Source of the DNA: Adineta ricciae
Lineage: Eukaryota > Rotifera > Eurotatoria > Adinetida > Adinetidae
Direction of reading: 5' to 3'
Assembly (NCBI GenBank): GCA_905250025.1
Contig: CAJNOJ010000002.1
Coordinates: forward strand, 248,001-312,000
DNA: 64,000 nt
Shown here: piece by piece, positions 35,462-46,322 of the stretch
How positions within the stretch are numbered: position 1 is the first letter of the stretch
Layout: each line of letters opens with the position of its first letter
Notes under the pieces: generated by a model
Told to the model about the DNA's origin: nothing
Databases searched by the model: none
The model's input: only the letters and a program-made list of their open reading frames with translations
Made by a program: the position numbers and the translations under genes

Positions 35462-36696
35462 ATGGATATTATTGGCATGCAGAAGAGAATTGATAGACAG
35501 ATTCGTGACCCTATCGCGAAAACTGAAGCAGAACGTTATTCCCTGCGAACCCGTTTGGCTTTTCTACCTGACGATGTCATCGGTCAATCATGGTTTTTCC
35601 GCTTATTAACATTTCTTTACTATTATTTTTTTGTGTTTTTTCACGCATTTGAAGGTAGTAGAACACAAGCCGAAAATATTTATTTCAACATATATTTTAT
35701 CATTCTCTAGTTGTCGGTATTGAAAAGATCGATCCTGATAGCGGATGTCTTTTTATTGCGAGACATTCGACACATAATGGCGATATTTTGGGTACACTCG
35801 TTTGCTTCTATCATAAGACAGGACGTGTATTAAGGTGAGCTGATTAATCGATAAGTTTTGATCGATGTGACTTAACTGCCATTATTTAGACCATTAATTC
35901 ATCGATATTTGACAAAATTTTTCCCATTTCTACGGTTAATGGGTGCTGTGCCAGGCGAACCGAAAAGTGCGACTTCATTATTGAAAAGTGGTTTTTGGGT
36001 TGCAGTCATTCCCGGTAATTACTGTTTCCATACGTGCGTTTTAATTTCATGTTTCATTCAGGTGGAGCTGATGAAGGAATGATTGGCCATGAAAATGCAT
36101 ACAAAGTGTGTTGGCCAAAGAAGCGTAAGTTATATATACAGTTATATTTTTGAATGATGATCTCATTAATTTGACTGGAATTTTTAGGCAAAGGTTTTGT
36201 TCACGTTGCTATTGAAGCTCAAGTACCAATCGTTCCGCTTTTCTTAGCCAATGTTGATGAAATGCGATGGAATCCTCTCCTTTCTCTCTGGAATTTTCTC
36301 GGACTCGGCCGCCAGTTTTCCTATGTCCTTGATCTAAACATTCCAATACTACACTCAGTATTGCTTATCATAGGATCGACTGTATGGTTTCTAGCTACAT
36401 TCATTCAAATACCAATCCCAGCGAAATTAACTTTATATATTGGCGATCCAGTGCAATATGATCCATCGAAAGATTCCATTGATGATGTAAGTTTGTCTTT
36501 GACGCGAGACTATATGTTCTATGGATTTGTCTTTCATTGTTTAAAGATTGTTAAACGATCACACGCTGATCTTCAAGAATTGATCAATCGTTGTCAACCT
36601 CATGGACGGTCCTATTCCAATGCGGTGAAAGAAAGATTCGCAGGTTTACTAAACTGTTGGAAAAGTACACTTCTCGAAGTGAAGAGTCATTATTAA
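35462..36696 (+). CDS. TMEM68: TMEM68-like membrane acyltransferase
   Basis: Glycerolipid-type acyltransferase (PlsC/DGAT2-like superfamily) of the ER membrane. Protein MDIIGMQKRIDRQIRD leads to a hydrophobic segment (SWFFRLLTFLYYYFFVFFHA), then VVGIEKIDPDSGCLFIARHS and THNGDILG. The H-x5-D spacing (HSTHNGD) corresponds to the catalytic His/Asp pair as spaced in TMEM68. Later blocks are PGEPKSATSLLKSGFWVAVI, PGGADEGMIGHENAYKVCWP, GFVHVAIEAQVPIVPLFLAN, a second hydrophobic segment (VLLIIGSTVWFLATFIQIPI) and LYIGDPVQYDPSKDSIDD, all typical of TMEM68. The ATG at 35462 was chosen because the open frame before it begins with a non-ATG codon. An acceptor-like AG sits at 35429-35430. NKRF follows after 138 nt. 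Confidence 0.8.
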
Positions 36697-36834
36697 GTAT
36701 TGAGATTTTTTTATGCAGAAAAGTCTTTCATTGATTCCGTTTTTCAAATCATATATGATGTGATTTATACCAATGCTCGTCTGATACCACTAAAGTGATT
36801 TCATTATGAGATTCTAGATTTTGAAAGTTAAGAT

Positions 36835-39800
36835 ATGATCTATGATGATTCAATGGATACGGAAGATCAGAATCTGTTGACATCGGCAACATTTGATGTC
36901 GACAAATTCCGATTGAATAATGAAAGCGATGAACAATGGTTCTATCGGAAACAATTCATCGAAGCATATCGATTTGAGTACAACGAAGAAAGACTTTTGT
37001 GTTTGGCACAGTGTTATGCTAATACCAAATGTCTTGGATGTATGTATTGGAATTGAATAATGCAATGAGAAGAAAAATATTTCTTTTAGGTAAATATTCT
37101 GAACCGTTAAAATCATTACTGGATCAGTTGTCAGAAAAATTCTCAACTTCATCAATCAAACGATCACCATGTGAAGAACCAATCGGTGTCAACATCAAAC
37201 GAATCTCGCCTATGTCAAAGTACGTTTAATTCACCGAACTCTATCATTACTGCATCTGCTAAGAAAATCAAGAGAACATCTTCTATAATTATCTCATCAT
37301 CTATCAACCTGATAATAGCCGACAAATATGATAATTACTGAACATCATTTAAATCAGCCCCTGTTACTCTATGATCACTTTCAGTACAAAAAAAGCACTC
37401 TTTCCACTGCGCCCAGTCATTTTCTTTTTCTCGAATTTTAGTGTCAATAAGTCTACCATGCAATCAAATGTTAATTTTTCAAATACGTCAAATTTTGTAT
37501 CATTTTCATCGTCGCTTTCATCACATGTACCACCGTTACAACCTTCTCCAACTCAACAAATCATACCACCAAAAACTGATCCGAAAGCAGTATTGAACGA
37601 ATCTCCCGAAACCAAACTAACTCGTCTACGAGCGTTTACAAGTCAGTTGAAACAATCTCTAGAAGCTGCCCAGAATCGAACGGGCAACAACGAAAATGAT
37701 CATGCCATCGAACACATCTATCAAGTTGGTACCCAACAACGTTTGTTTGTTGACTATCGACCTGATGAACAAAATGATCATTCGAATTCCTATATTTCAC
37801 CTGCAAATGCGTTTCTAACTAAAACATTTAGTAGCAAACTTTACATCGACGATGTTTATATCTGTGCTGGTGAAGGTACAAACAAAAAATTTTGTAAACG
37901 CAATTGTTTTCAGAAAGCACTGAATCGGTTTCTCTACGAGAACTTCGATGTCAAGATGAGTGTCAGCAAAGATGGACGGGAACAATATGAATTAATCACA
38001 GTAGTCGCGAATAATGCTCAAGAAGTATCGACTATGTCAGATGATGAACAGGACAAAGAAACATCTGCAATTCCGACGAATCATCCAATAGCCAATGCAA
38101 AAATCAATTTTGTTCATGCAAGAGACACGTTAACTATTGCTGGTCGCACAGCTCGTCAGCAAAGTAAACTTGAAAAACAATACTGGCAGCAGTGGGGTCG
38201 AGGTGTACCTATGCCATTGCAACCGAAACGTGTCCAAAGATCGCTATCACCACCACCACCTGTTCCGCATCTCAAAATCGAGGACAGTTCACCGGTAGTG
38301 ATCGAAGGTTTGGCTACGACACCGGCTAGCGTTGCAGTACATATCTTAAATCTTTCTGTATTTCGTAACAATAAATTTTCTTTAGAATGTCATTTCGGAA
38401 ATCGAACGTGTTGCAGAAGAACAACATCAGCTCGAGTCAATCAATAATCCAGAATCAACTTTTTCAAAATCAACTATTCCAACGAATGGTCGAGTAAATA
38501 TATTTGATGACTTTTAGCCGTTTTCTTCGAAATTTACAGACACGGAAGATTTCAGAATGCGAGATAACAATTTCACTGAAACGTTCCTATCTCATCTCTA
38601 TCTCTCCCTTTCAGCTTTTATTATCAATCCGACAAGATTCGATACTTGGCTATGCCGTATCAATTCAATGCATCTTTCTCAAATACTTAGGCAAAGGTCA
38701 GTGTACTGATATGTAGAAGACCGTTCGATTAGAAAGGGAAAGAAGCAAAACAAGTTTTCTTCTGTTTTCTAATTGAATGTTCTTATACATATCTGTACAT
38801 TGATTTGAGAGATTCTAAAAAGCTTTGAGAATATGGCGAAATCACCTGAACGATCTGTTGGAATAAAGTTTCTACACGATTTTACTGTTTTTCTTAGGAA
38901 ATTGGCTCGATTATGAATACGCAACCTATATGTTCTGAAGCAGCGAGAAATGCTATTGATCCAAACTTACTATCTCAACAACGTGCGAAACTAGCGAAAA
39001 TGCAACCGTTTCTGTTTAGTCTATTGAATTCTCTAGCTGATGCAGGTCATGCTATTGATTTGATTTCCACACAAAGTAATAAATATCATCTACATACGGA
39101 TTTTGAATGTTCGGACAAAGCAACATCGAATGGTTTTCACGGACATTTGATTGTGGAACAAATTGAAGTGGCGGATGGATATGGTTTGAACAAGAAATTA
39201 GCTAAGAAACAAGTAGGAGTGAAAATAGTGATTGATGCATAAACACTCTCGTTTCGTTTTAGGTCTATTCGAATGCATTGAAGTCGATTTCATCAGCCAA
39301 ATCGTTTTCTCTTGATTTACGTCATCAAATTCGTTGGACATTAGTCTTTCATGACGACAGCTCAGGTTTATTGAAAATACCACCACCTCGTCGACCGATG
39401 GCATTACGTGATGGTGAAGAACGACCAAGTCGTTGGGGACCACCTACAAATCTCTCCGCTGTAACATCCTCGTCAACATCAGCAATACGTTATTTTCATG
39501 AACGTCGTGTAGAAGAAGGTTCTCAACGCGAACGAGAATATCAATCGACGAATGGCATTTGCATTCCACCACCAGCCTTAATCGAGCCACCATTAACACG
39601 TTCAGATATTGGCAAAGATGTAAGCAAATGCACTTCGTCAACAGACGAAGCGATTGCGAATAACATTCGTCGTTTGATTCCAAATACATTCGTTGTTTTC
39701 GAACTACTTGATTTCGATGAAAACATTCCAGGTCATTATGTTTCAATGTTGTTCACCTCGATGTCCAAAAATAAACTCGAACTTAAATATGAATTCATCC

Positions 39801-40670
39801 ATGTACCAAATGGTTTTATGATAACGTATAGTGTTAACAATCGCTTTTTTATGTCATGGATTGCATCGACAAAAGTTGCCGCGAAACAAATGGGAGCAAA
39901 GAAAGCGATTGAAATGTTGAAAACACTCTATCCGAGTATAAAAAGCAAACATGTGGTTACTGATATGTCTATGAACGAAAATGAGATTTCGGGTGTTAAA
40001 TGTCGATTGATTCGACGTGCTCAATTGTACGATCATTCATCTTCAGCGGCATCACTGACGACAGCAAATAATAATCTACCGCAAAAGGAAGATATGGGCT
40101 CGAAATTATTGAAAAAAATGGGTTGGGTTGGTGGCGGAATTGGTAAAGATCTACAAGGCATAGCTGAGCCGATTCAAATCGAAGATTTACAAGGAAGAAA
40201 AGGCCTGGGTAGTAGCAGTCTCTTTCCAAACCAAACTTTTGTCAAGAATTTACGACAGATTCTGGAAGAATTCATTGCGACTAATGATGATGATGGCGAA
40301 TTGCAATTCGCCAATGAGTTCAATAGTGAAGAAAGAAAGTCGATTCATAAAGAAGCAATGAAATTACATTTAACATCGAACTCCTATGGTCGAGATGGTG
40401 AACGACGTGTTAGTACTTCAATGAATTTAAATAATGTCTTCATATCTTCTCTTCTTTTTTCAGATTCGTGTCACACAAAAGCGTAATGTCGATCAACTTG
40501 TTGATCATCTATTGACTCATGGTGGTGAAACAGCGCGATACGAATTAAAAGTGCAAACTCAACCTAAATCAAGAGCCTCGAAAATCAGCCAACGAAAATA
40601 TAGTCAAATGGCTCCTCCTCCATCTTCGCAATGGCCAGCACCTGATGCATGTGATGACGGAAATTTATAG
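36835..40670 (+). CDS. NKRF: NKRF: XTBD, dsRBD-like, G-patch and R3H domains
   Basis: NF-kappa-B repressing factor, a nucleolar RNA-binding protein that recruits XRN2 and the DHX15 helicase for rRNA processing. The N-terminal exons encode an XRN2-binding (XTBD) domain: DEQWFYRKQFIEAYRFEYNE, ERLLCLAQCYANTKCLGCKY, SEPLKSLLDQLSEK. After a Ser/Pro-rich linker come degenerate dsRBD-like segments (for example YHLHTDFECSDKATSNGFHG; KLELKYEFIHVPNGFMITYS, then STKVAAKQMGAKKAIEMLKT). The G-patch reads MGSKLLKKMGWVGGGIGKDL, GIAEPIQIEDLQGRKGLGSS. The R3H-type end reads LQFANEFNSEERKSIHKEAM, RNVDQLVDHLLTHGGETARY. G-patch plus R3H with this wording matches NKRF closely. Introns include about 220 nt at 37219-37441 and about 405 nt at 38492-38898. 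Stop TAG 40668-40670. Confidence 0.9.
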
Positions 40671-41191
40671 TAAATCATTCTCATGCTCATTGTTTTGATA
40701 CTTTTTTGCTTATATACTTGAACAAGTTACAGTTGTGTTGTATTTTTAATCTTTTGTTTTTTTTTGCTACATATGTATTTAGATGAAACGACAAGAAAAT
40801 TCATTTGAAAAAAAAAAAGCAAACTGAACATTTCATTTCAACAGAATTACATATTTGTCTTGCTTATCTTATTTCTTATAGAAAAAAAAAGAAAAAAGAA
40901 AGTGACAAACTTTTATCGTGAACAATCTGATAGTATATATTATATAAATAGAAAGATTCACTTAACATCTGCAAGTGATAAATGACAAGGCCATAGCCGG
41001 TAATATCTTTTATCAGTTGAAAATCTAGAGAACGAGGGGAGCGGTTAACTCTTTTATCAACTCGTTATTCATTATCAGTATGTAATATAGAGACTACTAC
41101 ATTGCTTCAGTCGTATTCTTCATTTAGTAGATGTTCAGGATACTCAGTTGTAAAAATTCTGTCACTTTTTTTTCTTGTATTTTAGATAAAC
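40671..41191. promoter_or_regulatory. Gap between NKRF and hexosaminidase
   Basis: A- and T-rich with homopolymer runs. A pyrimidine tract and an acceptor-like AG at 41184-41185 stand 6 nt before the hexosaminidase ATG. No gene seen. Confidence 0.45.
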
Positions 41192-43429
41192 ATGCGTTTA
41201 TCGATAGCGATATTATATTTCCTAGCTGTGATTGCGTCTAGTCATGGTAGACGGCCTCGTCCACCGTTAAATATCTTTCATGTTGAACCAAGTGTCGGTC
41301 AACCTTGGCCAAAGCCTCAATCCATGCAGTCAACTCCTCAACAATTTGCTGTACATCCGTCTGCCTTCCATTTTATGATCAATTCAACAAGTCAAACTTG
41401 TGATACTTTAACTAGTGCATTTGATCGTTATTACAGATTAATCTTCTTTCCTCAAACTTATTTCGACTACATTCTCAATCCAGCATCGGCAACCGATGAT
41501 AAAAATGATAAACCAAAGAAATCATTAGCTGATCTTCATGATGCGACTATACTGAAACGATTGAACATTCACGTGCAACAACCTTGTGAACAATATCCAA
41601 CCCTTGAATCCGATGAATCATGTAAAGACTACTGACCTGGAAATTTTCTTCTTGAAAAATTCTTTTCTTTCGTCTAGATACGTTAACAATCGACACTGAT
41701 AATGCTATGCTAGAATCTGTGTCAGTTTGGGGTGCTCTCCGTGGTTTGGAAACGTTTAGTCAACTTATTTATGCTGATGATGATCTCGGAGTAAATATTT
41801 GATGAAATCCATACTTTCGTACGTAATGATCGTATGTTTTCTTCAGTTTGCTATTAATAAAACAGTGATCAATGACTTTCCTCGCTTTGCTCATCGAGGG
41901 TTACTTCTCGATACATCGCGTCATTTTATCTCGGTGAAAACATTGAAAATGAATTTAGTATGTAACGAACTCTCTTGTCTAAAATACAAATTCGTTGTTG
42001 AATCTTCTCCTTACAGGAAGCTATGGCTCAAAGTAAACTCAATGTCTTTCATTTTCACATCGTTGATGATCAATCATTTCCATACGAATCACGAACATAT
42101 CCTGAATTGAGCGGCGCAGGAGCATACAATCAAGCTCATGTCTATTCGCAAGATGATGTTGCTGGTCTGATTGAATTCGCTCGTCAACGTGGTATTCGTG
42201 TTGTTGTTGAATTTGATTCACCAGGTTTGAATTGAAACATCGAATCGTAGATCATATCGTTCTATCTGGTGACTGTTTTTAATCGATAGGTCATACACAA
42301 TCATGGGGATTAGTTATTGACGTTCTGACACATTGTTATAGCGGAGGAAAACCTAATAATGAATATGGACCAATGGACCCGAGTCGGAATTCAACATTTG
42401 ATTTCTTGAAGAAAATGTTCTCTGAAGTGGCCAGTGTCTTTCCTGATCATTACGTACATTTAGGTGGTGATGAAGTCGATTTTGATTGCTGGTAAGAAAT
42501 CAATTTCTTGGGTATGTACATGTAAACAAGAAAAAACGTTGGTTTATAGGCGAAGCAATCCAAATATTCAAGCATTTATGCGTCAAATGGAATTTGGAAA
42601 CGACTATGCATTACTTGAACAATATTATATGCAAAAGTAAAGCCTTTTTAGAAAAGAGGATTTTACAGCAAATAGAAATTGTTTTTTTTTCGAATATCTT
42701 TAGCGTAGTTGATATTGTTGGTTCAACAGGAAAAGGTTATGCAGTTTGGCAAGAAATTATCGATAATAATGTAACAGTTAAAGCTGATACTGTCGTCGAA
42801 GTTTGGAAGGTTTGTTAACAAACGAAGTCACGACGAACTTCCAACAGAAAAACGAATGTATATTATCTCTAGGATCCATATCCTGAAGAATTAGCACGTG
42901 TTACAAAACTAGGTTATCGTACACTTTTATCGACTTGCTGGTAAGAATTTAATATTGTACCTAATCTAATCATGTGCATTGAATCTAGGTATTTGAATTA
43001 TATATCCTATGGCAAAGATTGGATTCCATATTATAAATGTGATCCACATAATTTCGCCGGTAAATATTTGTATCGTCGTGATGATTCATAGTTCTTGTTT
43101 TTCGCGTGTAGGTACTGATGAACAAAAGAAATTAGTTGTTGGTGGTGAAGCGTGTATGTGGGGTGGTAAGTTATCGACGCGAGAGACTGTTTCAAAGAGT
43201 GTACTCGTTTTTAAATAATGTAGAATTTATCGATGCGACCAATGTCATTTCAACAACATGGCCACGAGCTGCGATCGTTGCTGAACGTTTATGGTCATCG
43301 AAGAATGTGACTGATCCGAATGCAGCCACACCTCGCTTAGAAGAACATCGTTGTCGATCACTTCGACGTGGCATTCCAGCTTCACCTGTCAACGGCCCGA
43401 GTTATTGTGATTATGAATATGACCGTTAA
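41192..43429 (+). CDS. HEXA/HEXB: Lysosomal beta-N-acetylhexosaminidase (GH20)
   Basis: Removes terminal GlcNAc/GalNAc from glycolipids and glycans in the lysosome. It has an N-terminal signal peptide ([19 protein letters not shown]) and a GH20b N-domain ([31 protein letters not shown]). The catalytic barrel reads [60 protein letters not shown] and [13 protein letters not shown], which contains the catalytic Asp-Glu pair; then [34 protein letters not shown] and [14 protein letters not shown]. The C-terminal Cys-containing end ([20 protein letters not shown]) matches family length (about 530 aa by estimate). Splices keep frame, for example TGG G|gtggta...tag|AA TTT near 43164 and 43223. AATAAA at 43550. 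Confidence 0.95.
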
Positions 43430-43549
43430 TTGATTGATCGTCCCAAGCTGAAAGCTTCTATTAATCTTAGAAGAACCCACTCGATTTTTCTTCTGTCTTT
43501 TATCGTACTGATTTCTTCTTAGCAGCATTGTGATTCCTTTTGCTTGAGA

Positions 43550-43555
43550 AATAAA
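43550..43555 (+). terminator. Polyadenylation signal AATAAA
   Basis: A canonical hexamer about 120 nt after the hexosaminidase stop codon. Confidence 0.5.
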
Positions 43556-46322
43556 TTAATTCAGCGATGCCATTCGATCGACAAAGATCTTAATGATGCC
43601 TATCAATAAGCTTGGAAATCTTATTGTTTTGTATTTCTCTATCCAATAAGATCAAATTTGTCTTTCTCGTCTATTCATTCGATATTGTATTAATTCATTA
43701 TTGAAAAGATAATTATCTCCAAGAAGATACTTAGAAAAATGAGAATGTCTTAGAACCGGAATAGGATCAATTGACTTTGACATACTCTAATAGAGAAAGA
43801 AAAATTATCAGAACAAAAGTTTGTACTTCTTACTTGAACTTTTTCGAATAAAAAGATCAATAGTTATTCTTTCTCGAGTCAACTAAAGATGATTTCTCTC
43901 GCCACCCGATTTGCTTTTCATCTAAATTCGCGATTTCAACACGCGAAGCACTTCGATGCCGAGTTCGATTCTTTCTCTAACGAAAGTTAATTATCATCGT
44001 CCTAATCTATATCAACGTTGAAAAATTCTTTCTGATAGGAGATGAAATGTTATCTGAAAGAAAGGTTGACAGTTTCATGGTATGCATTTGTCAGCAAATA
44101 AAAAGGCAATGAGACAATCTAGTTACTGAATATAGTTCATAGTTGTCATTTAGAGACGGCCGATAGTAATCATCTTAATAAACACGCAATAAAACAGAGA
44201 AATGAAAGGAAAAGACATCATGACTCTAAGACACATATGAGAGAATTTTCTTTCGTCATGCGCTTTTTTTCTATACGAAGAGATTGTTGTTTTTGTTACC
44301 GCTGTTTGAAATTGCTCGTCGATGGTGAGGAAGTGAACGAAAGCGCGAGACGAGAGTCGCTTGTAAGAATAATCATTATATTCATAGTCATCAAAATATT
44401 TTGTAATAACTATATTGCTCATTCATCATCACATATGATCTTTATCGTTGCATATACTCAGTCTTTTTTCCTATAATTGTCACATACTTACGGCACAGAA
44501 AAGAAATAAGAAAACATAGCGCGAGAGAGAGAGAGAGAGGAGGTTCTAGTTTTTCATTCTATTGTTGGATGCTGTAGTGTTTCTATCTGTTTGGAACAGG
44601 AGAACGAGTGTAGTAAAGAGACATAGTCGAACTCGGTGGATATGGAAAGAATTTTTCATCTTGAAGATGGTTTCTATGCATGTTGTTACTTCGTATTTCT
44701 TGCATGCGTTCGTACTTATGATGTTTTCTCTGTTATTTAAATTATCTGAGCAAGAAGAAGCAAAGTGCCAGCAGGGCTTCTAGCCGTCGGCAAACTGAAA
44801 ACGATTCACAACATGCTGTCAGAAAAAAATAGCGCTAGTTGACTAATACTTAAATTGAAACGGACGTATGCGTGCATAGGTTCTATCAGCAGACGTCACC
44901 AACTTCTAATTGGATCTACTGAGAAAGTGAGATGTGTTTGATTTTTGTCTTTGTAAATATGTACGTTTCTGTACGCTCCAGATGAAATATAGGTAAAGTG
45001 AGACGTTTTCCTCTTTTTAGTCTTTCTTTTTCTTCTGCTTCGTTCTTTTTTCGATAATCTTTTTTTCTCTTTTTTGACATTTCTCTCCAAGATGAGGATG
45101 CACGCTCAAATGCGTTCCCTAACGAGTGTTCTTGTTTTTTTCCCATTGAGTATTGAGCATCGTGTCGTACACTAGGTACCGTTAGTCACTTCTTTTCATA
45201 TCGAACTAGTATGACGCACATCTAGATTATGTATGCATATGCACGCGCGTGTTTCCGTTACTATCCATTACTGTCGTGGATGAATGAAACCTTTGTCGTT
45301 TGTTTCATTACGTTTCTAATACGAGACATGCAATAGGGGAATTGTATCTTTCTGTCAACATTAGTAACAACAATAATCAGCATTGGAAAATCTCAAGTGA
45401 TCATCTTGTATTATTACAATGATGAACAAAGGAAAAAAAATGAGAAAGACAACAATTGCAGATTTCTTTTGAGAATCAAATCTACATACTTACAAATAGT
45501 TGACTTTATTGATAATCAATGCTTGAAGTTGACCCTGGATATTATTTTCTTGCCTTCTTTCTCTATTCTCGTTTTTTCTTCTTCGTCTTCTATAGTCATC
45601 ACAAACGGCAAGGTCGATTGATTAGTAAGATAGTGGGAATATCGATTGTTGAATAGTTTTTTTTGTTCTCATCATGAATGCAATAGGCACGCACAGAAGC
45701 AGAAAAATGGTCATAATTCTCTATCTAGATTAGATGCATGATTCTACGGGAACATGCAAATTCGATACGCCGATGGATAATATGAAGTAATGAGCAAATA
45801 TGTCTGTGTGTGTGTGGGTATATTTAGTCAAAACAACCGCTGTATTTCTGTCTTATGAAAATGATATATGAAGAGAATTCTTCTATGTGTATCCAAAGAC
45901 TTGTTTTTTTGTTAATACAAACTCTTCTAGGTCATCAATAGTTATTTTCTCATTTGATTGTTGAGAAATAAGAAAGAAAATATCTATAATTGATAAGTCA
46001 AATGCATATAAATGCTTTTTACTATCAATGAGATCTCGATCTCATTTTCTTTCTTGACTGTGCAATGGAACAAACCGCCGATCGGATTTTCTGTATTTTT
46101 CTTCTATTTTCCACAGAACAATTATTTGTCACTTATATCAACGTACTTTTTCAATAGATAGTAGCGCCCGAGAAATTCTCTTTTTTTCTTGCCGACTAAT
46201 CATTCTGTTAGTCTTTAATTTTCTTTTCTTTTATTTCCATTGAAGAAACCTGGAATGTGAAGACTTTTTATTTACCAAAATGACTTTGGTACTGATGAAT
46301 AAATGAATAAGAAGTTATCTAA
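43556..46322. promoter_or_regulatory. Largest gene-free stretch, upstream of rabphilin
   Basis: No coding sequence supported by homology. It contains a GA repeat at 44521-44541, a short GT repeat near 45804 and long purine- or pyrimidine-biased runs (for example 45000-45080). It may hold rabphilin regulatory DNA or untranslated exons. Confidence 0.4.
44521..44541 (+). repeat. GA-dinucleotide tract
   Basis: A perfect short GA repeat in the large gap before rabphilin. Confidence 0.6.

Noticed and set aside
44562-44783. Hydrophobic open frame in the gap before rabphilin
   Set aside because: No ATG context, family similarity or splice partners; composition is that of non-coding AT-rich DNA.
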